Below are positions 30,001 through 36,140 of a stretch of DNA of 64,000 nt, one piece after another. The notes beneath the pieces were generated by a model. That model made no database searches. It was not told the DNA's origin and saw only the letters and a program-made list of their open reading frames with translations. A program made the translations under genes and the position numbers. Origin of the DNA: Arbacia lixula. Its lineage: Eukaryota; Echinodermata; Echinoidea; Arbacioida; Arbaciidae. Where the stretch lies: positions 61,001 to 125,000 of the forward strand of contig CAVLGW020000025.1 in the NCBI GenBank assembly GCA_963669155.1. Reading direction: 5' to 3'. Position 1 is the stretch's first letter. Each line of letters opens with the position of its first letter.

Positions 30001-33000
30001 AGTATTATGAATATTTAGATACCAGAATGGTAGTAATCATGATTAAAGTATTTCTAAGTGATAGCTGTCGTACCTCGAATGACTGTTGCTATGACAACAC
30101 AATGGCGGCAAAATTACAACTGGTATGCTAAGCACATACAAAGCAATACCAAGGTGATGTGAGGCACTCTCATCTCTTGTGCTTTTTAATCGTTTTGGCC
30201 AATGTAGCCCGTAATCTGGTTGTGGATGTTGGTGTTAGGCCACTATCATGGTACCTCACCAATCAAGAGGAAACATTTCAAAACATGGTTTTGTTTTTGT
30301 TTGGATGGGGGAACTAAGTACCACTAAACACACCCATGTAGATTTATGTATTTTTGTTGTCTGGTTGATTGCAATCAATATTTTGGTCATATTGTTAGGT
30401 GATTATTGTGGGCATTTTGAAAGTTGTTATGCTAACATACTAATTAGATAAGAGAAGTTCAGAAAATGTCATACCATGAAAACAATATATAATTGTGTAG
30501 AGATACATACCTGAAACTCCCAAATTAAATGCAATAAAATGTTCAAGTTATCCTAGTCAATTAAAGCCATTGTCAAGTCAAATAAGGATTGTTGCTACAG
30601 CAACTCGTGATTAATGGAAGTTTTATTTGAAAACTAATTTACTGAAACCAAAGTAACTAGGTAGTTGATTATTATAGCTATTTTGTTGATTGCAATCAAG
30701 ATGTGGATATATTAGGTCAAGCTCTATGGGGCAGGGGGAGCACAAATGACAAGTGTCAGGCTGCCACAGATGCCTCATTGCTGTCACTGTTGTCCATCAA
30801 TTCCAATCCATTAGATAGAAGGTCAGCATAACTATCCATTACACCACATAATTACCTAAAATGGACACAAACGGAAATACAGTCAGAGGGTCCAGTAGAT
30901 ACATGTATGTTGTATGATCAGGATGAGGATGTCCAGCATACTGAGATATCTACCCGATACATGTTTTACAATGTGCAGGAAGTGTCTTTGTATGACAGTG
31001 TGGAGGTGAAAATTAGAATTTACTTGTAAGGTACAATGTTTCTACTTTACTATTGAGTTTATAAACCTATTTTATGTGTGACAGTTATCACTTAGAAATG
31101 GCTCAATCTTGATTAGTACTATTATGGCATCTAAATATTTATATAAACTAGGATTATTTTTTGTTGTGTATTTACATATATTTGAATGGTTTTCATTAAA
31201 AAAAAACCTTTTTATATATTGTTTCCATGACAAAAACTATTTTAGGTATGATCATGACCTTAAATGACTTATATTCCGATCAGAATCAACTGGGCACCTT
31301 CAAAAATGTATAGTTAGACACTAATTGTGTGATTTTCATGTTACCATATCATAAATGTATGGCACTTTCTTATATTTCTGTAAGTTCAGTATTTTTTGCA
31401 CCATGGTGTTGTCATAGCAATATTGATTTTATGCGTGACAGTTATCACGTAGAAATGACTCTGGCATCTAAATATTTATAAAACTATAAACTAGGTTTAA
31501 GTGTTTCGCTGTGTATTTACAAATATTTAAATGGTGTTCTAACATTGATGATGTTTTGGTTCACATCGTTTTCATGGCAACTACCATTTTTAGGCATGAT
31601 CGTAATCTCTAACGACTTAAATTGCCATCAGAATCAACTGGGCACCTTAATAAACGTATGCCTAGGGTTTTTTTATGTCACCATACGATGAATATATGGC
31701 AATTTCAATATTTTGGGCGCCATGGTGTTGTCATAGAAACTGGGCTTTTTTGCATGACTGTTAACATTCAAAACACCTCAATCTTCAATGCTATGAGTCT
31801 GACGTCTTACAATTCATAATTCTAGACCTTAGGATATGGTTTTCTGCCTCCTAAATACAAATATTTTAATTGTTTACTAATAAAAGCGCCCTTTTTTCTG
31901 CATTGTTTCCATGACAATAACCGATTGTTTGGTATGATCGTGAATTAAATGTCTTAGATTCTGATCACAATCAACTGGGTAACATGTAAACTGTTTAGTT
32001 AGACACTAATTTTATGTTAATATTTGAGAGGAGGATGGCAATCTCTGAAATTCCAATATTTCACTGATGCGTTCCCATGGCAACGGCTCTGTAGGCCACA
32101 CCCACCACCAGTGCAATAGCAAACAAGCAGATTCTGGTAGCTGAATGTCCTGGCTAAGATGAAAACAAAAATAAATTGTGTCTAAGGAAGGGGGGATGGA
32201 GGTCCAGGTAGCCCACCTCTATATCCTGTTTAGATTAGACTATGCAGAGTGAGCAATGGCTAATGATACTGATATTTACATGTGTGGATCTTTTAGAAGG
32301 TACTACAGTCGATGGGTCCGCGTTAGACCTTATAGTTCATGTTAAAAACTGCTGATGCGGCCTTACGCCCTCCTTTACACAACGGATATTGAACTAGCCA
32401 GACCAAGTTTAATGTCTTTAAGCTAAAGGATGTATTATGGAGGAGGGGGGGTGGGGGGGGGGCAGGTTTTGTGATATTTCATGAATCGGTATTTATATAA
32501 TATTTATATGTTTCTATTAATTCATTTTATCATGTTGTCTTAATGTCTGCTTGATTCGAGTTGTAATTCAGTCCTAGACGAAGAAGAAATGGAGATGTAG
32601 AGAGGCAAGACAAACGTAGCAATACAGGAGGGGTAAAGACACTACAACGTTACCATTGTTAACCGAATAATACCTGTATGGGTAGAGCAAACGGCACTTG
32701 CGTCGTTCCCATGGGAACAATGGTGAACGCCCACTCCGCTGTGGTAGCAGTCAAACAGACTCTCCTCGTGGCCTGTGCAGTCGAGATTTTGGAGCACGAT
32801 ATCACCGGTACCCTGGCCGAACAGGGCCCCCGGGAAGGCTCCGACCGCATCGGGGAACCCGGCACTCCGGCAGGCTACGCGGGCATCTGGGAGGTCCCAA
32901 TCGTGGTCACAGACTGTACCCCACGTGCCGTTGTAGAAGACCTCCACTCGGCCCTCCCGGGTCTCGCTCCCATTCAGCAAGCGAGCTGGAGTGTGAGGGT

Positions 33001-35518
33001 GAGGTATCACGATGATTTGCAAATAACTTTCCATTGGTATCATCATTATCACAGTAAAATATTGTTATGGTAATGCATGGTAATGGGGATGGTGGTGATG
33101 GTGGTGGTGGCAGTTTGGTAGTGGTGATAAGATAGAAATGATGGCAGTGATGTTCGTGGATGGTGAGAGTGTAAATGGTACTGAACGTGGTGGTAGTTGT
33201 GGTGGTGGTGGTGGTGGTGATGTTCGTTGATAGTGGAGGTGTTGAAGGTAGCGACAATGGCACAAGATACTGGAAATTTGTGGAAGCTAACCTGCAGGCA
33301 ATGGAAAAGTGTGTACTCCTGAGACCTAAGAGGAAGTCAGTGCGTACCACTACCGTGAGTGGTAGCTGCAAGGGAGGAGGTAGATGAAGCACACAACGAG
33401 TGGGACAAGAACAGTACAGAGGAGAGGAGAGAAGCCTGGAAACTTGCTCTGGGTGAGATGTATGACACCTACAACCAGGTCAAGGAGCAGGAGCTTGAGG
33501 AGCATATACGTTCAATTGAGTCAGCACATGATGCTGCACAGTACGGTGAAGCCTGGAGAGTGGTGAATGAAGTAACAGGTCGTAAGCGGGCAAAGGAAGG
33601 CTAAGTTTCAGTAAGCAGTCCCGAGGAGCGTGTCACTCTTGGGAGGACCCCCCCCCCCCCCCCAAGGTTGACGATCCTTATGACAATATCCTAAGCATAT
33701 TCACAGACCTCGACATCAACCCTTCACCCTTGATTAGCTAAGGAAAGTCAAGGCATCCCTAAAACCCGGAAAGGCCGCTGGTCCTAATAACATCCCACCA
33801 GTAGTGTTCAGGTCATGTGACTTCGACGAGATCTGCCTTGACTTCTGCAACAAAGCGCTCATGAAGAACGACAAGCCTGATCTCTGGTCCTACATGAACA
33901 TTGTGCCAGTGCCCAAGTCTGGAGACCTCGGTAACACCAACAACTACCGAGGATTCAGCCTCACATGCATCATAGCCAAGATGTACAATAAGCTAATCCT
34001 CAATCGTATACTTAGTGTCATCGATCTCTAACTCCGCATCAATCAGAATGGCTTCCGCCCCAAGTGCTCCACAGTTGCTCAGATCCTCACTCTGAGAAGA
34101 ATCATTGAAGGTGTGAAGGCTAATCACCTCCTATCCATCATTGCTTTCATCGACTTCAGGAAAGCCTTTGATTCCATACACAGAGAGAGGATGATGAGGA
34201 TCCTCAAGGCGTATGGTATCCAACCCAACGTCCTAAAAAACAATCATAAGGCCATTGTAGGCCATTCAAAGTTATAGATCGTATGGTGACGCAATTCTCA
34301 TTATACCACACATGATATGCCTTATACATTGAAGTTATCATTGACTGCCCATCTAATAGTATGAGAGTCTTTTATGTTGGGTTTGCGCCTCATGTTTTCA
34401 AGGGCCCTTTGTAAACATGACACGTTTTTAAAAAGGAGAACAAAATAAAATGATTGGAGTGGAATAGACATATAGAAAATAGTCGGGAATTACCGTCGTT
34501 GCGGCAGCTCACGCCCACATTGTTGTAGTGCCCGCAACAGTTGATTCCAATCCCACCATTATAACAATATAGAATGCTCGTCTCGTCACCTGTACATACA
34601 GCGTGACTCATTTGAATCGGACCGGTCCCCTGGCCAAAGTACGCGTTGTAATACGACTGGATGGCGTCACTAAAGCCCAGGCTGCGACACACTACCCGAG
34701 CCTCGTTGAAACCCCAGCCGTCATCACACACAGTCCCCCATACACCATCTTGGTACACCTCCACGCGGCCTTCGCTGGAGGTGCTGCCATTAACAAGACG
34801 AACTATGGATACCGTGAAGAGAGAAAAAGTTAAACCAACACATATTAACTAGATAATTCGTGATAATTTCCAGATGTAGGCACTTCTACTAACAATAATA
34901 CTATTATTACTACTGCTGCTACTACTTTTACTACTTCTACTACTATTATTACAACTATCATTACTACAACTGCTACTATTGCAACCACCACTACTACCAT
35001 TACTACAATTACTAATTCTTCATGTATCACCAGTATTATCCATAGCACTACCCCTACTCGGTGTTGAAACATTTTTGACCTGTTTAAAAAATGATTGAAA
35101 ATCATTTTCAACTCACATCAAGCTGGAATTGACACATCAAGTGATGTTAATTGTGTTAGAAACAGGTTTTGCGACATTTCATTATTTTTTTCTTGTAATA
35201 TTCCTTCAAATAATAAATGGGATTTTCAAATTTTCAAATTTGAATCTGAAAATGTGTGTGTATGACATTCAAAATTCAAAACACATCAATCTTTTCACCA
35301 TGCATTATTAATGACACAGTGAGAGCTGCTACTGGATTCACTGGTGCGATACACAGTGGCCATTGGTGTGTTCTGAATTAATTATCTCACACACACAAAT
35401 TTTTAGATCCTAATTTGTCCAAAAATGAAAGTCGAAACTGATTATGTATCATTTTTCAAAAGTGCCAACACATCGTACTATTACTAGTACATGTATATAT
35501 GATGTGCTGATTATGATG

Positions 35519-35561
<43 letters not shown>

Positions 35562-36140
35562 GTACTCTCTCTGTATACGTATACTTAATGTAACTAGGCC
35601 CTACTACTTTGACTACTTCTATGATATTTTTATACTACGAGCAGTAGTGTTGGTGATAGTGTTCTGAAGGTGTCTATTCGAAAATTTGTATGATTTTGCT
35701 ATTCTACTCCCTTGTTATACGTGTTTTATTAACTGCATTCTGAACTATCACTCCCTCCAACCCTACTCTCACCACCCCAGTGTCTAAAAATTACGATTCC
35801 CTATCTCCTACACTGCAATGTTTACCGTTAAGCAAGCAGCCTACACCGACATCGTAGGAGTGGGGGCAGTAGTTATTGCGGATGTCCTGGTGGTAACAGT
35901 CAAATATGCTGCTCTCAGACCCGTTGCAGTTGAGCTGGTCGAGCCATACTGAAGGCCCACTGCCCTGCCCAAAGTACGCACTGCGGTAGGTCTGTGGGGT
36001 GCCGTCGGGGTACCCTAAGTTTCGACACACGACGCTGGATTCTGTGTTGGACCAATAGTAGCCGCACACTGTCCCCCACACACCGTCGTAGTAGACCTCG
36101 ACTCGACCCTCATTCGACTTGCTTCCATCAACTAGACGAA
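1684..36140 (-). CDS. Adhesion-GPCR-like receptor gene, partial (23 exons seen)
   Basis: This entry spans the whole gene; the exons follow as separate entries. Every exon is bounded by AG/GT-type sites on the minus strand and the reading phases fit together. The domain order is SRCR x8, EGF x9, Ig, SEA-like, HormR-like, GAIN start. HormR followed by GAIN is the hallmark of adhesion GPCRs. SEA plus Ig before GAIN recalls the ADGRF (GPR116) group, but SRCR and EGF repeats are not part of vertebrate ADGRF proteins. By inference it is a cell-surface receptor with a long adhesive ectodomain. Neither the start codon and signal peptide (to the right) nor the GPS and 7TM exons (to the left) are in the window, so the 7TM part is predicted, not seen. 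It could instead be two neighbouring genes: an SRCR/EGF protein and an Ig/SEA/GAIN receptor. Confidence 0.75.
2244..2390 (-). CDS. GAIN subdomain A, exon 1
   Basis: A 147-bp phase 0-0 exon for 49 residues: [20 protein letters not shown], then [20 protein letters not shown]. This is an amphipathic helical stretch of the kind that forms the all-helical half of the GAIN domain. Acceptor CAATCCCAG, donor GTACGA. It reads without a break into the next exon. GAIN domains fold around the GPS cleavage site and hold the tethered agonist of adhesion GPCRs. Confidence 0.72.
2711..3281. mobile_element. Foldback (hairpin) element
   Basis: Two arms of about 150 bp are inverted copies of each other. The left arm (2711-2866) has GTAAAATTATCCACTG and CGCACGCCTCCAGTGACGTA. 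The right arm (3132-3281) has the reverse complements in reverse order. The arm ends carry TTTAAAGGG / CCCTTTAAA. About 265 bp lie between the arms. The structure fits a non-autonomous DNA transposon of the foldback or MITE kind. Part of the centre (2950-3095) also occurs at 15870-16020. Confidence 0.75.
3282..5755. other. Intron, no recognised gene
   Basis: AT-rich intron between the GAIN exon and the HormR exon. A 19-bp stretch at about 4838-4856 is the reverse complement of one at 2528-2546 (CGAAACCCACAAAAAG core), so both sites probably belong to dispersed repeats. Positions 4500-4860 look like a more GC-rich repeat. A small unseen exon here cannot be excluded. Confidence 0.4.
5785..5906 (-). 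CDS. HormR-like module, second exon, into GAIN
   Basis: The exon enters in phase 1. It gives [20 protein letters not shown], then [20 protein letters not shown]. The R-x-C...W...C pattern completes a HormR-like module and the ELLTEIEE stretch looks like the first GAIN helix. Acceptor CCCCAAAG. The donor is uncertain. GTGTTA at 5781-5784 leaves phase 0 and fits the next exon. A better looking GTATGA further on (exon end 5756) leaves phase 2 and would not fit unless a small exon is missing. I chose the first because the phases agree. Confidence 0.68.
6502..6618 (-). CDS. HormR-like cysteine module, first exon
   Basis: A 117-bp phase 1-1 exon: [20 protein letters not shown], then [11 protein letters not shown]. 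The spacing of C, EW-T-P-G and CP matches the front of the hormone-receptor (HormR) motif that precedes GAIN in many adhesion GPCRs. Acceptor CGTTTAG, donor GTTAGA. Several N-x-S/T sequons (NST, NTT) suggest N-glycosylation. Confidence 0.72.
7032..7254 (-). CDS. SEA-like domain, second exon
   Basis: A 223-bp exon, phase 0 in, phase 1 out. The core [20 protein letters not shown] matches the SEA signature (R-P-G-S-V-x-x-D-F followed by a hydrophobic strand), then [12 protein letters not shown] forms the helix region. SEA domains sit near the membrane in mucins and ADGRF receptors and often self-cleave at G-S-V/I-V-V. The sequence here has GSVIAD, in a different place, so autoproteolysis is not shown. 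Acceptor AATCTAG, donor GTGAGT. Confidence 0.78.
7914..8032 (-). CDS. SEA-like domain, first exon
   Basis: A 119-bp exon, phase 1 in and phase 0 out. It encodes [20 protein letters not shown], then a linker and ENQVTVF. Acceptor TTGCCCAG, donor GTAAGT. By itself it is not diagnostic. With the following exon it supplies the front part of a SEA-like fold, and its phases join the Ig exon to the next exon in frame. Confidence 0.7.
8592..9607 (-). mobile_element. LINE fragment (L2/CR1-like), RT C-terminal part and 3' end
   Basis: A 5'-truncated non-LTR retrotransposon. Reading on the minus strand, the catalytic YADD of reverse transcriptase is at 9577-9588, followed by an in-frame stop two codons later. 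A long frame then runs from 9501 to 8956 with [47 protein letters not shown] and [20 protein letters not shown], all typical of the L2/CR1 group. A G/C homopolymer near 8967 shifts the frame; the C-terminal tail ([18 protein letters not shown]) is readable at about 8770-8850. The 3' end has the usual GCGCTATATAAATTCTATG-type tail at about 8600-8640. Dead copy inside an intron. Confidence 0.88.
9917..10177 (-). CDS. Immunoglobulin-like domain exon
   Basis: A 261-bp phase 1-1 exon for about 87 residues. It starts [20 protein letters not shown]. The first Ig cysteine is in VELKCGF, the core tryptophans in QFWWEKDE, and the second cysteine in [13 protein letters not shown], the usual D-x-G-x-Y-x-C motif of Ig domains. 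Acceptor CACACTAG, donor GTAGAT. Ig next to SEA recalls ADGRF-type receptors. The domain lies outside the cell and probably mediates binding. Confidence 0.87.
10298..10368. repeat. Short hairpin (inverted repeat)
   Basis: The two arms (about 28 bp each, containing TGTCATCAAAATGTATGT and ACATACATTTTGATGACA) are near-perfect reverse complements with a loop of about 12 bp. The flanks read TTTAAAGG / CCCTTTAA, like the ends of the foldback element at 2711-3281. It could be a much reduced relative. Confidence 0.7.
10440..11340. other. Intron, nothing recognised
   Basis: AT-rich sequence between the Ig exon and EGF 9. Short open frames on the plus strand show no known motif or codon bias. Confidence 0.4.
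11343..11390. repeat. 8-bp tandem repeat, six copies
   Basis: Six copies of AGACYAAC-type octamers in a row. They sit next to GACCTTTGACCCC text (11288-11302), a combination often seen at the tail of a dispersed repeat. Confidence 0.75.
11644..11775 (-). CDS. EGF-like exon (EGF 9)
   Basis: A 132-bp phase 1-1 exon. It reads [38 protein letters not shown], then a short charged linker KKDPIR before the Ig exon. Six cysteines. Acceptor AAATGCAG, donor GTAAGT. It ends the EGF stalk. Confidence 0.88.
11780..13179. other. Introns around EGF 7/8, nothing else recognised
   Basis: Outside the exon at 12278-12535 this is AT-rich intron. A run of A with GGGAGG at 12673-12690 is the only low-complexity tract. 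Confidence 0.4.
12278..12535 (-). CDS. Two EGF-like modules in one exon (EGF 7 and 8)
   Basis: A 258-bp phase 1-1 exon for 86 residues. The first half ([20 protein letters not shown], then [16 protein letters not shown]) is a loose EGF-like module. The second half ([20 protein letters not shown], then [14 protein letters not shown]) is a clear EGF domain with a calcium-binding-like EIDKC start. The acceptor is TTTAG before TATATGATCC; the donor is the canonical GTAAGT. It is the only exon in the stalk holding more than one EGF module. Confidence 0.85.
13180..13284 (-). CDS. EGF-like exon (EGF 6)
   Basis: A 105-bp phase 1-1 exon: [36 protein letters not shown]. Six cysteines. No calcium-binding start. 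Acceptor TATCACAG, donor GTAATA. Shorter than the 114-bp group and different in sequence, so it is an older module. Confidence 0.88.
13460..13810. repeat. Possible dispersed repeat in intron
   Basis: A GC-richer segment begins GGGCCTATCTCACTGCCCTG and carries internal near-repeats (TGGCGAGTTGTTGGCGACTT, CGACGTCTCCTGGAGACTAG). It looks unlike the surrounding intron. There is no second copy in the window, so repeat status is an inference. Confidence 0.35.
14132..14245 (-). CDS. Calcium-binding EGF-like exon (EGF 5)
   Basis: A 114-bp phase 1-1 exon: [38 protein letters not shown]. Six cysteines, calcium-binding start, C-x-D-x4-Y-x-C pattern. Acceptor TAG before ATATTGACG, donor GTATGT. It belongs to the same recent family of 114-bp exons as EGF 2-4. 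Confidence 0.9.
14513..14585. repeat. (GT)n microsatellite
   Basis: Almost pure GT dinucleotide, with a few GC/TT interruptions in the second half, in the intron beside EGF 4. Confidence 0.95.
14605..14718 (-). CDS. Calcium-binding EGF-like exon (EGF 4)
   Basis: A 114-bp phase 1-1 exon: [38 protein letters not shown]. Six cysteines and a calcium-binding start. Acceptor ATCTAG-type (AG before ATATTGACG), donor GTATGT. A GT/AC microsatellite lies about 20 bp past the donor in the intron. Confidence 0.9.
14964..15077 (-). CDS. EGF-like exon (EGF 3), GC donor
   Basis: A 114-bp phase 1-1 exon reading [20 protein letters not shown], then [18 protein letters not shown]. Six cysteines. The acceptor is ACCCTAG. 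The donor is GCATGT in place of the GTATGT found at EGF 1, 2, 4 and 5, so this intron would be of the rare GC-AG class. The exon length and phase are exactly those of its sisters, which argues that the exon is intact and the GC site real. Confidence 0.85.
15280..15393 (-). CDS. Calcium-binding EGF-like exon (EGF 2)
   Basis: A 114-bp phase 1-1 exon. It begins [16 protein letters not shown] and continues [20 protein letters not shown]. Six cysteines, with the DIDDC start and the C-x-D-x4-Y-x-C pattern of calcium-binding EGF domains. Acceptor CACCTCAAG, donor GTATGT. Such modules stiffen tandem EGF stalks. Confidence 0.9.
15653..15757 (-). pseudogene. Degenerate EGF exon
   Basis: This stretch lines up with the 114-bp EGF exons on both sides (shared pieces include the GAACGCGCACTC-like and CCAGTGTAG-like parts). 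It is shorter, its cysteine spacing is broken and the AG acceptor context ATATCTAG has decayed. It is a dead copy from the tandem EGF duplication and would not add a domain. Confidence 0.65.
15870..16025. repeat. Second copy of the central part of the 2.7-kb foldback element
   Basis: The segment matches 2950-3095 with many substitutions (CTTAAGCTTTTCCGAG, AACTTATAGATTCA, GTGTTACTACGTAGT, GTGAATACAT). No inverted arms are seen next to it. Confidence 0.6.
16015..16245 (-). mobile_element. LINE endonuclease remnant
   Basis: Minus-strand translation gives [17 protein letters not shown] and [17 protein letters not shown]. The first matches the N-x-R-S-L start and the second the T-E-T-W-L catalytic motif of the APE-type endonuclease of CR1/Jockey-like LINEs. 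One in-frame stop lies between them. Only the N-terminal part is present. Confidence 0.7.
17373..17486 (-). CDS. EGF-like domain exon (EGF 1)
   Basis: A 114-bp phase 1-1 exon encoding one EGF domain with six cysteines: [20 protein letters not shown], then [14 protein letters not shown]. Acceptor TTTCCCCCAG, donor GTATGT. It starts IYYC rather than the DIDEC of its neighbours, so the usual N-terminal calcium ligands are missing, although the hydroxylation-type C-x-D-x4-Y-x-C pattern is kept. Confidence 0.88.
17744..17800 (-). pseudogene. EGF exon fragment
   Basis: The last third of an EGF exon. It resembles the end of EGF 3, including the GC-type donor (GCATGT after GAAACAG). The rest of the exon is missing or unrecognisable. 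The shared GC donor suggests it and EGF 3 come from the same parent. Confidence 0.5.
17801..19331. other. Intron between SRCR alpha 1 and EGF 1
   Basis: No exon recognised. The right-hand 300 bp (19020-19331) are duplicated near the other alpha exons (24700-25013 and 34250-34493). The rest is AT-rich, without clear repeats. Confidence 0.5.
19332..19640 (-). CDS. SRCR domain exon, alpha type, copy 1
   Basis: A 309-bp phase 1-1 exon, the last SRCR domain before the EGF region. It contains [54 protein letters not shown] and VGVSCRKE. Six cysteines. Acceptor ATCCATAG, donor GTAATT. The next exon on the coding strand is an EGF exon of the same phase, so exon skipping or shuffling here would keep the frame. 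Confidence 0.9.
19720..19965. repeat. (ACT)n-type degenerate microsatellite
   Basis: Many ACT, ATT and ACC triplets in a row, most regular at 19735-19830 and 19900-19945. The same kind of block follows alpha copies 2 and 3. Confidence 0.85.
20189..20509 (-). CDS. SRCR domain exon, beta type, copy 1
   Basis: A 321-bp phase 1-1 exon, the longest of the beta set. It reads [57 protein letters not shown] and VGVGCLLNG. The GYTPRW stretch is two residues longer than in beta copies 2 and 3. Six cysteines. Acceptor TTTCAG, donor GTAAAC. Confidence 0.9.
21004..23182. mobile_element. Large foldback element, copy 1
   Basis: The ends are inverted copies (left AGGACCCTCAGCTGTCA, then CCTGTTTGCCATTGCACTGG; right the reverse complements at 23122-23182). 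The right arm (22080-23182) holds several degenerate subrepeats marked by CATGGTGTTGTCATAGCAAC-like and TCAACTGGGCACC-like text. The left arm is cut down to about 230 bp. A unique-looking centre (21240-22080) recurs in copies 2 and 3. No transposase frame is seen. By structure it is a foldback-type DNA element, as known from sea urchins (TU elements) and flies (FB). Confidence 0.8.
23761..24072 (-). CDS. SRCR domain exon, gamma type, copy 1
   Basis: A 312-bp phase 1-1 exon encoding one SRCR domain: [62 protein letters not shown]. Six cysteines. Acceptor CACTCTAG, donor GTATTA. Just upstream on the coding strand the intron begins with an ACC-rich minisatellite, as it does for gamma copy 2. Confidence 0.9.
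24150..24660. repeat. GGT-rich minisatellite
   Basis: Degenerate GGT triplets, with a higher-order unit of about 60-100 bp marked by GGTGGAGGTGTTGATGGTAG, which occurs five times (about 24326, 24398, 24481, 24541, 24604). It lies in the intron just upstream of gamma copy 1. Confidence 0.88.
25014..25322 (-). CDS. SRCR domain exon, alpha type, copy 2
   Basis: A 309-bp phase 1-1 exon for one SRCR domain: [60 protein letters not shown]. Six cysteines. Acceptor ATCCATAG, donor GTAATT. The intron on both sides is duplicated from the alpha copy 1 and copy 3 regions, showing that whole genomic blocks were copied rather than the exon alone. Confidence 0.9.
25428..26041 (+). mobile_element. 0.6-kb dispersed element, copy 1
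   Basis: It starts ATCCCTCATTGATATATTCC and ends CATGAAATATGTGTA. Inside are GCAACTTGAATTTCCGTTGG and, near the right end, a hairpin around CCTCGGTGAAGTGGA / TCCACTTAACCTCGG. The element has no long open frame and its class is unknown. Two more copies (27351-27958, 38591-39264) define the ends. Confidence 0.75.
26042..26275. repeat. (ACT)n microsatellite with CTT block
   Basis: Runs of ACT triplets with a CTT run at 26154-26190. They give long but meaningless single-residue open frames on both strands. Confidence 0.95.
26402..26952. mobile_element. Palindromic hairpin element (MITE-like), copy 1
   Basis: Almost the whole 550 bp fold on themselves. The left arm (GTGTTAAAAC, CAACTCACATTAAGCTGGAA, ACACATCATAAGGTCAAG) is mirrored by the right arm (CTTGACTTTATGATGTATCA, TTCAGCTTGATTTGAGTTG, GCCAACAC). 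An inner pair around CCATTGGTGTGTTCTGAATT / AATTTAGAACACATCAATCC continues the palindrome. Typical of a non-autonomous DNA element. Transcribed as intron, it would form a long double-stranded RNA. Confidence 0.8.
26998..27090. repeat. (ACT)n microsatellite
   Basis: Nearly pure ACT triplets for about 65 bp, then a short AGT stretch. Confidence 0.95.
27351..27958 (+). mobile_element. 0.6-kb dispersed element, copy 2
   Basis: Same start (ATCCCTAATTAATACATTCC) and end (TTGAAATATTTGTA) as copy 1. The flanks are TATTAT on the left (27345-27350) and TACTAT on the right (27959-27964), a possible 6-bp target-site duplication with one change. Its internal hairpin is fuller than that of copy 1. Confidence 0.75.
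27993..28310 (-). CDS. SRCR domain exon, beta type, copy 2
   Basis: A 318-bp phase 1-1 exon encoding one SRCR domain with the beta signature [20 protein letters not shown], one tyrosine longer than beta copy 1 (an ACT/AGT triplet length change). It carries [19 protein letters not shown] and ends VGVGCLRNG. Six cysteines. Acceptor TTTCAG, donor GTAAAC. The downstream intron holds a 0.6-kb dispersed element directly next to the exon. Confidence 0.9.
28633..32155. mobile_element. Large foldback element, copy 2 (most complete arms)
   Basis: The left arm (28633-30230) has four direct subrepeats of about 360 bp, marked by CCATATATTTCTCATATGG-like text at 28711, 29063, 29430 and 29790. The right arm (31080-32155) carries the same subrepeats in reverse complement. 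The centre (30260-31075) matches the centre of copy 1 at about 95 percent by eye. The left terminus is missing: compared with copy 1, about 240 bp between the CATAAACAGACC and GCCACCAG sequences are absent. Confidence 0.8.
32674..32985 (-). CDS. SRCR domain exon, gamma type, copy 2
   Basis: A 312-bp phase 1-1 exon encoding one SRCR domain. It begins [20 protein letters not shown], followed by [34 protein letters not shown] and SAVCSTHT. Six cysteines. Acceptor ACTCCAG, donor GTATTA. This type differs from alpha and beta in its [10 protein letters not shown] and [10 protein letters not shown] stretches and lies on the far side of the foldback element from its beta partner. It is nearly identical to gamma copy 1. 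Confidence 0.9.
33070..33260. repeat. GGT-rich microsatellite
   Basis: The counterpart of the 24150-24660 minisatellite beside gamma copy 2, but shorter; interrupted on the right by LINE sequence. Confidence 0.85.
33265..34246 (+). mobile_element. LINE reverse-transcriptase fragment
   Basis: Plus-strand frames give the linker before RT ([18 protein letters not shown] at about 33550-33600), then [60 protein letters not shown] and [20 protein letters not shown]. The last holds the first catalytic aspartate (about 34147-34179). The YADD block is missing because the copy stops at about 34246. A C homopolymer at 33650-33663 and at least two stops break the frame. It differs from the L2/CR1-like fragment at 8.6-9.6 kb and sits between gamma 2 and alpha 3. 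Confidence 0.85.
34494..34802 (-). CDS. SRCR domain exon, alpha type, copy 3
   Basis: A 309-bp phase 1-1 exon for one SRCR domain. It carries [20 protein letters not shown], then [24 protein letters not shown], and a C-terminal VGVSCRND. Six cysteines are present. The acceptor is CCATAG and the donor GTAATT. It is close to identical to alpha copies 1 and 2. One difference is NCCGHY where the others have NYCGHY or NFCGHY, so this copy has one extra, adjacent cysteine that could disturb disulphide pairing. Confidence 0.9.
34880..35035. repeat. (ACT)n-type degenerate microsatellite
   Basis: Irregular ACT, ATT and ACC triplets next to alpha copy 3, in the same position as at alpha copy 1. Confidence 0.85.
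35061..35471. mobile_element. Palindromic hairpin element, copy 2 (shortened)
   Basis: It begins GTGTTGAAAC and ends AAGTGCCAACAC like copy 1, and shares GCGATACACAGTGGCCATTG. About 140 bp are missing, mostly from the right arm. It sits between alpha 3 and beta 3 as copy 1 sits between alpha 2 and beta 2, so it was there before the cassette duplicated. Confidence 0.75.
35515..35562. repeat. (ACT)n microsatellite
   Basis: Pure ACT triplets for 45 bp or so. Confidence 0.95.
35826..36140 (-). CDS. SRCR domain exon, beta type, copy 3
   Basis: A 315-bp exon, phase 1 at both ends, encoding one complete SRCR domain. It starts [20 protein letters not shown], continues with VWGTVC, and ends near DVGVGC. 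Six cysteines are visible, the group A pattern. The acceptor reads TTTCAG and the donor GTAAAC. SRCR domains bind proteins or microbial ligands outside the cell. It is the most upstream exon recognised. It shares the motif [19 protein letters not shown] with the other beta exons and lacks the extra loop residues of beta copy 1. Confidence 0.9.
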
